A stretch of DNA of 64,000 nt from Asticcacaulis sp. (GCA_024707255.1 JANQAC010000002.1:738001-802000); one strand, 5' to 3'; shown: positions 55,786-64,000, counted from the stretch's first letter. Numbers and translations are program-made. Notes: generated by a model from the sequence alone, not told the origin.

Positions 55786-56664
55786 GAGGGTATGCCTTCC
55801 TGTTTGAGAAATGTTTCCGCCCGGCGGCCGTGCAGCATGGCCGGGGTCGAGATAAAGCCGGCTTCGATGCAGGTCGGGGCCGCCACGGTCACCGAACGCG
55901 GCGGATCCGTGACCGGCCCTGGCCGTGCGCGGATCGAGAATATGCGAATACCGGATGCCGTCCCTGAGCAGGAAGCGACGCGCATCGCCGCTGGTGGTCA
56001 GGGCGCCGTCAGTGATTTCCAGCCGGCCGGCCATTTCGCCCGGCCGGTCGGTGTCCTCGATGCCGACGCGCCAGCGCTGATCATCCCGGCGCGGACCGGT
56101 AACCCGCAGGTCGCCGCCGAAATTGACCAGACAGGCCCGGTCGGTGAAGGTGCGCAGGCGATTGATCGCGCAATCGACGGCATATTCCTTGCCGAAGCCG
56201 CCGAAGTCGATCTCTCGGCCTGCGCCGAGCGTAATCTCTCCGGCTTGCCAGCGCACCTTGCCCCAGCCGATCAGGGGGCGAAGGGAGGCGATATCGGCGC
56301 GCGAGGGCACATTGTCCGAACCGTCGAACCGCCAGATGCGCCTGAGCACGCCGGAGGTGATGTCGAAGCGTCCGCCGCTGAGCTGCCAGGCCCGATCGGC
56401 GAAATCGATCAGGGCGCGGGTTTCATCATCGACACTTACCGGCGCACCGACCGCGGCATTGATGCGGCCGATGACGCTGTCCGGGCGATAGCGGCTGTAA
56501 GTCGTCTCAATGCGCATGGCCTCGGCGGCGACCACCCGGCCAGCTTTTTCGGCCAGCCGGGGATCGTCGGTTTCGATACGCAGTTCGCAGGGCGAGTGCA
56601 TGGCGGCAAAGCGATAGACAAAGCCGTCATCCAGTTGCTCCAGATCGGCTGTAGCCTCGGTCAT
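55770..56664 (-). CDS. apbE: FAD:protein FMN transferase (ApbE), one frame break
   Basis: ApbE motifs are visible: RFAAMHSPCELRIETDD, ETTYSRYRPDSVIGRIN, GGRFDITSGVLRRIW, IDFGGFGKEYAVDCAINRLR, CLVNFGGDLRVTGPR and SGDARRFLLRDGIRYSHILDPR. The frame breaks near 55915 and continues PVTDPPRSVTVAAPTCIEAG and FLKQEGIPSWCVR to the stop at 55770. The enzyme attaches FMN to a Thr of extracytoplasmic proteins. No signal peptide is evident, so the N-terminus may act on the cytoplasmic side or be exported atypically. The start overlaps the DUF3570 stop (TGATG). The DUF3570 neighbour carries a candidate FMN-acceptor motif. Confidence 0.9.
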
Positions 56665-58037
56665 CAGTAGAAGGCGAAGCTGTAGCCAAGGATCACGCTG
56701 GTCGCCTTGACGCCGGTGAACAGGTTTTCCTGCTTGAGGTCGCCAACCGCATAGGATGGATGGCTGGTGCCGGTCTGCTGATAGCTGGCCGCGCGCAGGT
56801 AAAGCTCGTCATTGCCACGCAGCCGCATCCCGAGTTTCAGACCAATCGTCGAGGCGTCGAAACTGGCCAGCCGACTGTCCGAGGAGGCATTTTCGGGAAG
56901 GGCCTGCCCATCGATCAGATAGTCGCGGAAGAAGTTGGCCTTGGTCTGGTGGTAATAGCGGTAACTCGGCTCCACATAAAGGAAGGAGGTCAGCGGGATA
57001 CGCTCGGCCACTTCCAGGGTTTCGGCATTGATCCCCCAGCTATCATGATAGAGCCGGGCGGAGACATCGGCGACTGTGCCCCAGAGCGCCAGCTTGTTGC
57101 CGATATAGAGGCTCTGGCGCAGGCGTGAACCCGGACGGCTCTCATAAAGATATCTGACTGGCGCGCCACTTTCACCATTGACCACCGAGATTATGCGGTA
57201 GGGATCGGTCTGGTAGCCGGAGGTGTCGCCCAGCGAGTAGTTGACCTGCATCAGCCAGTAGCGGTTCATCACCTGGCTGACACCGGCGACCAGATCCACG
57301 ACCGTTTTCTGCCGGTTCCCACCCTTCAGGGTGCCGCTCATCTGCGTCAAAGGTTCAGGGGTGCCGAAAAAGGGCTTGGAGGTGTCGGATTCAAAATTGA
57401 GGGCGACCGAGGCCGTGGTGTTCTTGTCGTTGAAGTCGCGGGCATACCCGACATTGGCCGACATCGAGCTGTAGTCGCGCTCGCTGGAATAGCTGCCGCC
57501 GATGCTCAGGCGATCGCCATTGTCGCGCGTGCCGGTATAGCCGAGATCGATGGCGTATCTCTGGTCCCGGAAGCCACTGTCCACCGGCAGGGTGTCGGCG
57601 GCGACTGTGTATTGTCGCGCCGTGACATCGGTGCCGGGAATGGTGACCAGCGTGCTGTTGCCCGAGGCGCTGGTGACCGTCGTTTTCTGCCCCTGGGTTT
57701 TTGACGGGGTAATGAAGGTTTGGTCATGGGTCCAGGGTGCGGCGCCATTGGGGGTGGCCCCGGTCAGGGTGTCGGCGGTCAGCTTGACATGCAGGACATC
57801 GCCGCTGTCGTCATTGAGCGTGAAGCTGGCGACGGGTTCCGTGGCCTTCACCCGCCCGCCGGCTTCCTGGTAGAACAGGATCGCCGTATCGACGCGCGTC
57901 AGGCCGGCGTCAGTAGAGGTATCGTCATTGATATTCTGGCTGGCCTGCTGGGCATGGACGCCCGCACCGGCAAACAGGCCCGCGGTCATCAGGCCGAGTG
58001 CAGCCGTCAGGCGGCCTTTGCGTTTCCTCAGTTGCAT
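56664..58037 (-). CDS. DUF3570 family outer-membrane-like protein with candidate flavinylation motif
   Basis: The protein has 457 residues. The signal peptide (TAALGLMTAGLFAGAGVHAQ) is cleaved near residue 30. Alternating hydrophobic strands and a C-terminal aromatic end (SVILGYSFAFY) suggest a beta-barrel in the outer membrane. Residues 89-95 read DTLTGAT, matching the Dxx(S/T)GA(S/T) pattern that ApbE modifies with FMN on Thr in NqrC/RnfG-type proteins. The ApbE gene follows directly, overlapping by one base, and DUF4266 precedes with a ten-base overlap. The family has no established function. A flavinylated extracytoplasmic electron carrier or sensor is the inference. Confidence 0.85.
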   Translation of the reverse strand: MQLRKRKGRLTAALGLMTAGLFAGAGVHAQQASQNINDDTSTDAGLTRVDTAILFYQEAGGRVKATEPVASFTLNDDSGDVLHVKLTADTLTGATPNGAAPWTHDQTFITPSKTQGQKTTVTSASGNSTLVTIPGTDVTARQYTVAADTLPVDSGFRDQRYAIDLGYTGTRDNGDRLSIGGSYSSERDYSSMSANVGYARDFNDKNTTASVALNFESDTSKPFFGTPEPLTQMSGTLKGGNRQKTVVDLVAGVSQVMNRYWLMQVNYSLGDTSGYQTDPYRIISVVNGESGAPVRYLYESRPGSRLRQSLYIGNKLALWGTVADVSARLYHDSWGINAETLEVAERIPLTSFLYVEPSYRYYHQTKANFFRDYLIDGQALPENASSDSRLASFDASTIGLKLGMRLRGNDELYLRAASYQQTGTSHPSYAVGDLKQENLFTGVKATSVILGYSFAFY

Positions 58038-58261
58038 CCGCAGCCCCCGCCGTCAAAGGAGCGGCCGCCGGAAGCTCCTTCCTTGGAAAAATAGATATGA
58101 TCATCGGTGCCGGCGATCAGCGGATGGGTGACGGGCTGCATGGAACGCCGAGCCATCAGGTCGCGGTCCCAGGATTTAGCACCCAGGGATGAGCAACCGC
58201 CCAGCAGCAGGCACGCGGCGGACGTGGCCAGTGCGGCCATGTGCAAAGCCTTAATTTTCAT
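58028..58261 (-). CDS. DUF4266 small lipoprotein
   Basis: The protein has 77 residues from the ATG at 58261. The signal peptide ends in a lipobox (ACLLLGGCSS), so the mature protein is a lipid-anchored peptide of about 55 residues. The DUF4266 core is WDRDLMARRSMQPVTHPLIA followed by DDHIYFSKEGASGG. The extreme C-terminus is GGGCGCN, with two Cys in a Gly-rich tail. It overlaps both the TlpA-like gene (11 bases) and DUF3570 (10 bases), so all are one transcript. The tail Cys pair could be a redox or metal site served by the thioredoxin-like protein and DsbD; this is inference. Confidence 0.82.
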   Translation of the reverse strand: MKIKALHMAALATSAACLLLGGCSSLGAKSWDRDLMARRSMQPVTHPLIAGTDDHIYFSKEGASGGRSFDGGGCGCN

Positions 58262-58727
58262 GGACAAGCTCCGCGACCTGATCGTTGTAATTGGCAGCCT
58301 GTTCCGGATGGAAACCCAGGTGGGTATAGCGGATACGGCCATCGCGCCCGATCAGCAGGCTGGTCGGCATGTCGTGGACCTTGTAGCGCTGCGCCAGGAC
58401 GCCTTTGGCATCGTAGACGACGGTCAGGTCACTGCCGACGCGCTTCAGGAAGCTGTCGGCGCGATCGCGGCTGTGATCGACATTGACGGCGATGATCACC
58501 AGGCCGTCCGGTCCGTAGCGCGACTTGAGCTGTTCCATATAGGGGAAGGACTGCTCGCAGGGGTGGCACCATGAGGCCCAGAAGTCGAGATAGACGACCT
58601 TGCCCTTGTAGGCGGACAAATCGAGGGGCTCACCCGCCATGACCGGAGGGGCGCTGGCCAGCAGGGTGGCGCTGGCGAAGAGGGACAGGCCGGCGAGTAG
58701 GCGCGGCAACAGACGTTTAATGACCAC
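58251..58727 (-). CDS. TlpA-like periplasmic thioredoxin
   Basis: The protein is about 158 residues from a GTG at 58727, chosen because GGAG lies upstream and the signal peptide (KRLLPRLLAGLSLFASATLL, ending VMA) begins there. The thioredoxin fold shows VVYLDFWASWCHPCEQSFPY with the CxxC motif WCHPC, then LVIIAVNVDHSRDRADSFLK and the cis-Pro region MPTSLLIGRDG. It is the first gene of the DUF4266/DUF3570/ApbE/DsbD operon and overlaps DUF4266 by 11 bases. It would reduce or isomerise disulfides in the extracytoplasmic partners. The promoter lies in the 172-base gap to the divergent gene at 58900. Confidence 0.88.
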   Translation of the reverse strand: MVIKRLLPRLLAGLSLFASATLLASAPPVMAGEPLDLSAYKGKVVYLDFWASWCHPCEQSFPYMEQLKSRYGPDGLVIIAVNVDHSRDRADSFLKRVGSDLTVVYDAKGVLAQRYKVHDMPTSLLIGRDGRIRYTHLGFHPEQAANYNDQVAELVHEN

Positions 58728-58899
58728 AATAGGTTCTCCGTGGGGTGGATCATCCAAACGACACCGCCGCGCCGGACAGGTCGTACTTGCGCCGGAAAAT
58801 TTTTTTTTGAGGATCGGGATTACGGCTGTTGTCTGTGGGCGGTGTCACTCAGGCGAAAGGGCATCTGACCGTCCATGCCCGAACCGCTGATGGAGGATC

Positions 58900-59444
58900 A
58901 TGGTCGTGAACCGTCGCACTCTGTTCATCTCTGCTTTTTCCGCCGCGTTCCTGCCCGATATCGCCAGGGCGGGCACGCCTCTGACCTTCGTGCCGCAGCC
59001 GGGTCTGGTGGGTTCGGGCAGACTCAATATCCTGACGGTGCCTGTGCTGGATATATCGCTCTTTGCGCCGCAGTCACACTGGCGTCCTGACAGGCCCTAT
59101 GCCTTGCAGGTCACCTTTCTGCGTGATCTGGAGGCGCGCAGAATGGCCGGTCACATCCGGGATGAGATGCAGCACATTGGGGCGGGCGATGCCGGGCGCC
59201 TGGAACTCTGGACGCGGGAACTGGAAGCGGTCCTGCCCGACATGCGGCGCGGAGACGTGCTGACCGGCGTGCGGGACCAGGGGGCGCGGTCCTCCTTTTT
59301 CACGGTGACAGATCTTTGGGGCATATCGCGGAAAATGGATTTTCAGAGGCTTTTTTTGGCATTTGCCTGGGGCCTCGGACATCTCAGCCGAAGTTGCGGC
59401 AGGCGGTACTTGGACTTGCCTCTGCAGAACACCAAGGAGCGTGA
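58900..59444 (+). CDS. Chalcone-isomerase-like secreted protein, one frame break
   Basis: TGGAGGA supports the ATG. The signal peptide ends at ARA (about residue 24). The chalcone-isomerase-like pattern is SLFAPQSHWRPDRPYALQVT, LRDLEARRMAGHIRDEMQHI and PDMRRGDVLTGVRDQGAR. The frame then breaks at a T5 run (59296-59300). Six T would give FFHGDRSLGHIAENGFSEAF and LGPRTSQPKLRQAVLGLASA, which is the expected family end, with a stop at 59442-59444. Read without correction the protein would run to 59493 with an unrelated tail overlapping the convergent gene. The restored length is 181 residues. Bacterial members have no known enzymatic role. Confidence 0.78.
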
Positions 59445-60119
59445 TCAGGATGGAAGGTCCAGGGCGGCAATCGTCCGGCCGTGGATGATATAGGGTCGCA
59501 GGGGATCATCGGCGCCAAGTTCGGCAAAAACAGGATCGCGCATATCGAGCCCGCCGGTGAAGCTGCCGAAGGCCGGCATGATCAACAGGTTTTGATTTAT
59601 GGCGAAACATTTGCCGGTCAGGCGATGGCCATGCAGTGAGATGCGCAGCTTGGGATGAAAATGGCCGATAATCTGCGGTTTCGGACTGACTGCCGGCGCG
59701 TGGCGGAAGGTCAGGCCATCCAGTTCGATGCCGTCAGTAAAACTGAGGCCGCTTTCGCTCAACAGGCCGATATCGTGATTGCCCTCCACCAGATGGCAGG
59801 TATCGACTGCACCGCAGATCTTCCTGAACTGCTGGCGGGCGGTGGCTTCCAGTCGTTCCCAGGCGTGGCGGTCGTGGAAACTGTCGCCCAGCATGACCAG
59901 GGATTGCGGGCGGTATTTTGAGACCAGAGCCTCCAGCCGGTTCAGGGTGTCCAGCGTGTCATAGGGCGCCAGCGGGGAGCCGAACTGTGCGAGAAACGTC
60001 GCCTTCTCCAGGTGCAGGTCGGAAACCACCAACATACGCTGCGCCGGCCAGTAAAGCCCCAGGGCGGCGTCGAGCACCAGTCGCTGGCCGGCGAAATCGA
60101 CCTCAAGACTAGAGCGCAT
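59445..60119 (-). CDS. pdeM: Ligase-associated DNA damage response endonuclease PdeM
   Basis: The 224-residue metallophosphoesterase has the metal-binding blocks LVVSDLHLEKATFL, VMLGDSFHDRHAW, LVEGNHDIG, and IIGHFHPKL with LHGHRL. These match the PdeM family that is encoded with an Lhr-like helicase, an exonuclease and an ATP-dependent ligase. The start overlaps the end of the helicase gene by 11 bases, so the two form one operon. It would process DNA ends in the repair set. The convergent gene ends one base away. Confidence 0.92.
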   Translation of the reverse strand: MRSSLEVDFAGQRLVLDAALGLYWPAQRMLVVSDLHLEKATFLAQFGSPLAPYDTLDTLNRLEALVSKYRPQSLVMLGDSFHDRHAWERLEATARQQFRKICGAVDTCHLVEGNHDIGLLSESGLSFTDGIELDGLTFRHAPAVSPKPQIIGHFHPKLRISLHGHRLTGKCFAINQNLLIMPAFGSFTGGLDMRDPVFAELGADDPLRPYIIHGRTIAALDLPS

Positions 60120-62547
60120 CTTCGACCTCGTGCATCAGGGTTTCGGCGGTCTCGGCCAGGCTTTGCTGGGCCAGCAACGCTTCCATACCGCCGCCGGGCA
60201 GGCGTTCGGTGCGGACATCGAGGATGACCGGCAAGGAGAGCGGCGAGGGGCGCGGCAGGTCGCGGAATTCGATATGACGCTGGAATTTCAGGATCATATC
60301 GGTCAGGCGGTCGAGGTCGAGCAGTTCGCGTTCGGCATCGGAGCGCGCCAGGGCCAGCAGGACGTGAGCCGGCTCATACTTTCGCAGCACATCATAGATC
60401 AGGTCGGTGGAAAAGGTGACCTGTTTCAGCGTCTTGCGGGCGGAATTATTGTTCTGCTCGACAATGCCGGCGATGGTCGCCACCCGGCGAAACGATCGCT
60501 TGAGCATGGGCGATTCTGCCAGCCATTCTTCCAGTTCATCGGCCAGGATATCCGGCAACAGCAGGTCATAGACCGTATCCTCGGTCACCGGCTGGAGGCT
60601 GTTGATCGCCAGGCCATAGTCGGTGACGGTGAAGCTCAGAGGATGGAGGCCGGTGCGCTCCATGCGGCGGCTGACCAGCATACCCAGGGTCTGGTTGGCG
60701 CGGCGCCCTTCGAAGGTATAGAAGATGACGCAGTTGAGCTTGCCGCGCGGAAAGCTTTCGACCAGCAGGCTTTTACGGTCGGGCAAAACCGAAAAACGCG
60801 CTTGCAGGTGCAGCCAGTTGCGCACCACTTTCGGCAGTTTTTCAAAGCCTTTTTCGTTCTGCAAAAAGGCGCGCACGCCTTCGGCCAGGAAAGTCGAGAG
60901 CGGCATCTGGCCGCCGGCATAGGTCGGTATCATCGGTTCCCTGGCGGCCGAAGCGCGCGCTTCGAGCGTCATGTCATGGATGCGCTCGAAGGCCAGGATC
61001 TCGCCGGCGAAATAGAAGGTATCGCCTGGCCGCAGGGATTGCCCGAAGGACTCCTCGATCTCGCCGAGATACTTGCCGCCGCGACCATGGCGGCGTTTGA
61101 CCTTCAGCTTGCCGGCCTCGATGATGACGCCGATATTCTGGCGATGGCGCTGGATGACCGCTTTATTCGCAGGGATCCAGGTGCCATCGTCCTGTTTGAT
61201 CAGCCGTTGCCAGCGATCGTAATTACGCAGTACATAGCCGCCATCGATGACGAACTGGAACAATTCCTCGAACTGCGCGTAGGTCAGTTGACGATAGGAC
61301 CAGGACTGGATGACCAGTTGGTGCAACTGATGCGGCGTTACCGGCGCGGAACAGGCGGCATTGAGGATGAACTGGATGGCGACGTCCTGCGAGCCGGGCA
61401 GGGGATGGTCACCATCGAGATGCCGCGCCTTGATAGCCAGCATGGCGGCCTCGCATTCCAGTACCTCGAAACGATTGGCCGGCACCAGAAACGCCTTCGA
61501 GGGCACATTGACCTGGTGGTTGGATCGGCCAATGCGTTGCAGCAGGCGCGAGACGCCCTTGGGCGCGCCCACCTGGATGACGACATCGACATCGCCCCAA
61601 TCGATGCCGAGTTCGATGGCGGAGGTAGCGACCAGACCGCGCAGTTTGCCTTCGGCCATCATCTTCATGGTTTTGGCGCGCAGCTCACGGGTCAGCGAGG
61701 CATGGAAGATGGCGATCGGCAGCGCCTGGTCATTGACATCCCACAGGAACTGGAACAGCAGTTCGGCCTGAAACCGCGTATTAACAAAGACGATGGTCGA
61801 GCCGGCCTTTTCGATCTCGGCCATGATCTCGCTGACGGCATATTGCGCCACGAAACCAGTGAACGGGACCGGCTCTTTCGTCTTCAGGATGGAAACCTGC
61901 GGCGGTTTGCCGGTGGATGGGCTGTTGAAATGATCGACCGGCTGGCCGGTCTTGCCCAGCCACAGGCAGAACAGGTCCGGTTCGGCCACGGTGGCCGAAA
62001 GTCCGATGCGGCGGAAACCCGGCCGGTAGGCTTCAATCTGCGCCAGGGCGAGGGTGATCAGGTCGCCGCGTTTGCTGGCCGCCACCTGGTGGATTTCGTC
62101 GATCACCACGGCATCGATGGCGCCGAACATATCGCGCGCTTCCGGATAGCTGAGCAGCAGCATCAGAGATTCCGGCGTGGTCATCAGAATGTTGGGTGGT
62201 TTGGTACGCTGGCGCTTGCGGCGATGGGCCGAGGTATCACCTGTCCGGCTTTCGACCCGCACCGGCAGATCCAAAGCCCCAATGATCGCCGTAACATTGC
62301 GTTCGATATCGTAATTTAATGCCTTGAGCGGCGATATATAAAGCGTGTGAAGGCCTTTCGGCTGGGTTTCGCTGATGTCAATCAGCGATCCCAGGAAACC
62401 GGCCAGGGTCTTGCCGGTGCCTGTGGGCGCGGTCAAAAGGGTCGACTGGCCTTTCTGGTAGCGGTCAACCATCTCGCGCTGGTGCGGCAATATGGTCCAG
62501 CCCTGCTGGTCGAACCACTGCCGGAACCGGGTCGGAATCTTCACCAT
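60109..62547 (-). CDS. Ligase-associated DNA damage response DEXH-box helicase (Lhr-like)
   Basis: The 812-residue superfamily 2 helicase has Walker A (TLLTAPTGTGKTLAGFLGS), the DEIH box (AVVIDEIHQVAASKRGD), motif III (LSATVAEPDLF), motif IV region (TIVFVNTRFQAELLFQFLWD), motif V (LVATSAIELGIDWGDVDVVI) and motif VI (LLQRIGRSNHQV). The Lhr-core winged-helix and DEAD/DEAH-associated domain follow (ILAFERIHDMTLEARASAAR, YDLLLPDILADELEEWL). It is the first gene of the minus-strand pair with PdeM and is divergent from the exonuclease-ligase pair, with only 43 bases between the start codons. It probably unwinds damaged or RNA-containing DNA for the repair set. Confidence 0.95.
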   Translation of the reverse strand: MVKIPTRFRQWFDQQGWTILPHQREMVDRYQKGQSTLLTAPTGTGKTLAGFLGSLIDISETQPKGLHTLYISPLKALNYDIERNVTAIIGALDLPVRVESRTGDTSAHRRKRQRTKPPNILMTTPESLMLLLSYPEARDMFGAIDAVVIDEIHQVAASKRGDLITLALAQIEAYRPGFRRIGLSATVAEPDLFCLWLGKTGQPVDHFNSPSTGKPPQVSILKTKEPVPFTGFVAQYAVSEIMAEIEKAGSTIVFVNTRFQAELLFQFLWDVNDQALPIAIFHASLTRELRAKTMKMMAEGKLRGLVATSAIELGIDWGDVDVVIQVGAPKGVSRLLQRIGRSNHQVNVPSKAFLVPANRFEVLECEAAMLAIKARHLDGDHPLPGSQDVAIQFILNAACSAPVTPHQLHQLVIQSWSYRQLTYAQFEELFQFVIDGGYVLRNYDRWQRLIKQDDGTWIPANKAVIQRHRQNIGVIIEAGKLKVKRRHGRGGKYLGEIEESFGQSLRPGDTFYFAGEILAFERIHDMTLEARASAAREPMIPTYAGGQMPLSTFLAEGVRAFLQNEKGFEKLPKVVRNWLHLQARFSVLPDRKSLLVESFPRGKLNCVIFYTFEGRRANQTLGMLVSRRMERTGLHPLSFTVTDYGLAINSLQPVTEDTVYDLLLPDILADELEEWLAESPMLKRSFRRVATIAGIVEQNNNSARKTLKQVTFSTDLIYDVLRKYEPAHVLLALARSDAERELLDLDRLTDMILKFQRHIEFRDLPRPSPLSLPVILDVRTERLPGGGMEALLAQQSLAETAETLMHEVEDAL

Positions 62548-62590
62548 GCTGAGACTGTATCGTGGCCGGAAATAAAGACGAAAGGTGGAA

Positions 62591-63598
62591 ATGCACCCCA
62601 GGGACTGGATAGAGGTGAGGCCGCAGGGCGTCTATTGCAAGGCCGGCGATTTCTATATCGACCCGATGGCGCCGGTAAACCGCGCAGTAGTGACCCACGG
62701 CCATGCCGACCACGCGCGCGCGGGTCACGGCCATGTCTGGGCCACGGAGGCGACGCTGGCCATCATGCGGGCGCGCTACGGCGAAACCCATTACCTGATG
62801 ACCGAGAACCCGATGGCCTATGGCGAGACGTTGGAGATCGGCGGTGTCAAGGTCAGCCTGCATCCGGCGGGGCATATTCTCGGCTCGGCCCAGGCCAGGC
62901 TGGAACATGCCGGTGCGAGTATCGTCTTTTCCGGCGACTATAAGCGCCGGGCAGACCCAACTTGCGTTCCATTCGAGCCGGTGCCGTGCGATGTCTTCGT
63001 CACCGAGGCGACCTTCGCCCTGCCGGTCTTTCGTCATCCGCCGCTGGAAGATGAGATTGCGCGGTTGCTAACCTCGATTGAGCAGTTTCCCGAACGCTGC
63101 CATCTGGTTGGCGTCTATGCCCTCGGCAAGTGCCAGCGCATTATCTGCGCCCTGCGTGCGGCGGGTTATGGCGAGACCATCCATTTGCATGGCGCCATGC
63201 AGAAGCTTTGCGAACTCTATGAAAGCTTTGGCATCGGGCTCGGCCTGCTGGAGCTGGTGACGCCGGAAAACGCCAGAAGGCTTGCCGGAAAGATCGTGCT
63301 GTGCCCGCCCTCGGCCTTGCAGGATCGCTGGTCGCGCAAGCTGCCCGACGTGCTGACCGCCGCGGCATCGGGCTGGATGCGTATCCGCGCCCGCGCCAGG
63401 CAGAAGGGCGTTGAACTGCCGCTGGTCGTCTCCGATCATGCCGACTGGGACGAACTGACCCGGACGCTCGTCGATGTCGGCGCGCCGGAGGTCTGGGTGA
63501 CGCATGGCCGCGATGACGCCCTGGTCTATTACGCCCAGCAGCACGGCTTCAAGGCTCAGGCCCTGCATTTGCTGGGCTATGAGGATGACAGTGAATGA
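62591..63598 (+). CDS. Ligase-associated DNA damage response exonuclease (metallo-beta-lactamase fold)
   Basis: The ATG at 62591 is preferred over the GTG at 62585 because AAAGG is correctly spaced to it and the family begins MHPRDWI. The metal site is in AVVTHGHADHARAGHGHVWA (HxHxDH). Further blocks are VKVSLHPAGHILGSAQARLE, IVFSGDYKRRADPTC, the acidic ligand in VFVTEATFALP, and LVVSDHADWDELTRTL. The fold is that of SNM1/Pso2-like and RNase J-like nucleases. Its stop overlaps the ligase start (ATGA). It trims 3' ends before ligation in the predicted repair pathway. Confidence 0.94.
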   Translation: MHPRDWIEVRPQGVYCKAGDFYIDPMAPVNRAVVTHGHADHARAGHGHVWATEATLAIMRARYGETHYLMTENPMAYGETLEIGGVKVSLHPAGHILGSAQARLEHAGASIVFSGDYKRRADPTCVPFEPVPCDVFVTEATFALPVFRHPPLEDEIARLLTSIEQFPERCHLVGVYALGKCQRIICALRAAGYGETIHLHGAMQKLCELYESFGIGLGLLELVTPENARRLAGKIVLCPPSALQDRWSRKLPDVLTAAASGWMRIRARARQKGVELPLVVSDHADWDELTRTLVDVGAPEVWVTHGRDDALVYYAQQHGFKAQALHLLGYEDDSE

Positions 63599-64000
63599 GG
63601 GCGTTTTCGCAACTGCTGGAAAAACTCTATTACGAGCCGGCGACCTCGGCCAAGGAGCGGTTGCTGCTTGATTATTTCGCCACCACGCCCGATCCGGATC
63701 GTGGCTATGCCGTGGCGATCATTGGCGGAAGCTTGAGTCTGCCCAATTTCAAACGCGGCATGGTGCTCGACCTGATCCGAGCGCGCACCGATCCGCAACT
63801 GCTGGCCATGAGCCACGACTATGTCGGTGAGCTGTCGGAAACGGTAGCCCACCTGTGGCCAACCGCGGCCATTCCGCCTAATGACCCCGACCTGCCGCCG
63901 CTGCATGAGGTGGTGGCCGGCCTGCGCCATACCCCCAAGGCGCAACTGCCCGACTATGTCGCCGGGTTGCTCGATCGAATGACGTCACCTGAGCGCTGGG
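63595..64000 (+). CDS. ATP-dependent DNA ligase, 3' end beyond the window
   Basis: The frame opens at ATG 63595, overlapping the exonuclease stop, and remains open to the right edge (135 codons). Visible sequence includes FSQLLEKLYYEPATSAKERL, DYFATTPDPDRGYAVAII, LIRARTDPQLLAMSHDYVGE and VAHLWPTAAIPPNDPDLPPL. This is the N-terminal helical DNA-binding domain of the ligase found in PdeM/helicase/exonuclease clusters. The catalytic KxDG motif lies outside the window. Identification rests on this N-terminal pattern and on the gene order. Confidence 0.88.
   Translation, partial: MRAFSQLLEKLYYEPATSAKERLLLDYFATTPDPDRGYAVAIIGGSLSLPNFKRGMVLDLIRARTDPQLLAMSHDYVGELSETVAHLWPTAAIPPNDPDLPPLHEVVAGLRHTPKAQLPDYVAGLLDRMTSPERW

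Noticed and set aside
59300..59493. Uncorrected C-terminus of the chalcone-isomerase-like protein
   Set aside because: The tail matches nothing and overlaps the PdeM gene, while a one-base correction at the T5 run gives the family C-terminus ending at 59444.
60130..62319. A 729-codon open frame on the plus strand antisense to the helicase
   Set aside because: It mirrors the helicase codons. The product shows no family motif and no ribosome-binding site. Long antisense frames are expected in GC-rich genes.
1..64000. CRISPR arrays, prophage, insertion sequences or tRNA-linked integration
   Set aside because: No regularly spaced repeats, transposase or integrase motifs, tRNA genes or attachment-like duplications were found on either strand.

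Overview
The window looks like a piece of a GC-rich alphaproteobacterial chromosome, most likely Caulobacteraceae and close to Asticcacaulis. The reasons are large TonB-dependent receptors paired with tryptophan-halogenase-like flavoproteins and a DUF6445 protein, many secreted glycoside hydrolases, AT-rich promoters between GC-rich genes, and an alphaproteobacterial ligase-associated DNA-damage cluster at the right end. The genus is an inference. No tRNA, rRNA, CRISPR array or insertion sequence was seen.

Bases 1-48.6 kb form a plant hemicellulose utilisation region. Enzymes in order are GH97 (cut at the left edge), GH5, GH42, GH74, GH2, GH39, two GH29 fucosidases, an alpha/beta-hydrolase esterase, an SGNH acetylesterase of the sialate O-acetylesterase type, GH62, GH27 and GH31 with a PA14 domain. 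GH74 (backbone), GH31 (xylose), GH2/GH42 (galactose), GH29 (fucose) and the acetylesterase together fit complete breakdown of acetylated fucogalacto-xyloglucan. GH62, GH39 and GH27 add arabinoxylan or galactomannan side-chain activities. Two TonB-dependent receptors (2.1-5.35 kb and 34.3-37.7 kb) are the likely outer-membrane importers. Each is followed by flavin-dependent halogenase homologues: three in tandem at 6.7-11.3 kb and one at 37.9 kb. Two IclR-type regulators (11.3 and 22.5 kb) are candidate local controllers.

Embedded at 16.2-22.5 kb is an ABC exporter unit: a double-FtsX permease, its ATPase and a free-standing IclR-effector-like domain, divergent from an NtrC-like response regulator and its histidine kinase. 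The regulator seems to have lost the sigma-54 contact loop.

From 48.7 kb the content changes to an EF-hand protein, a FecI/FecR/FecA-type cell-surface signalling set, then a minus-strand operon (TlpA-like thioredoxin, DUF4266 lipoprotein, DUF3570 protein, ApbE, DsbD). The DUF3570 protein carries a motif resembling ApbE flavinylation sites. The right end is a divergent four-gene ligase-associated DNA repair set (PdeM and helicase on minus, exonuclease and ATP-dependent ligase on plus).

Two cross-cutting observations matter most. First, a shared 24-bp promoter motif and two candidate small RNAs with intrinsic terminators lie in the long AT-rich gaps of the hemicellulose region. Second, at least fourteen genes carry one-base frame breaks, several of them exactly at homopolymers, so much of the apparent gene damage is probably sequencing or assembly error.
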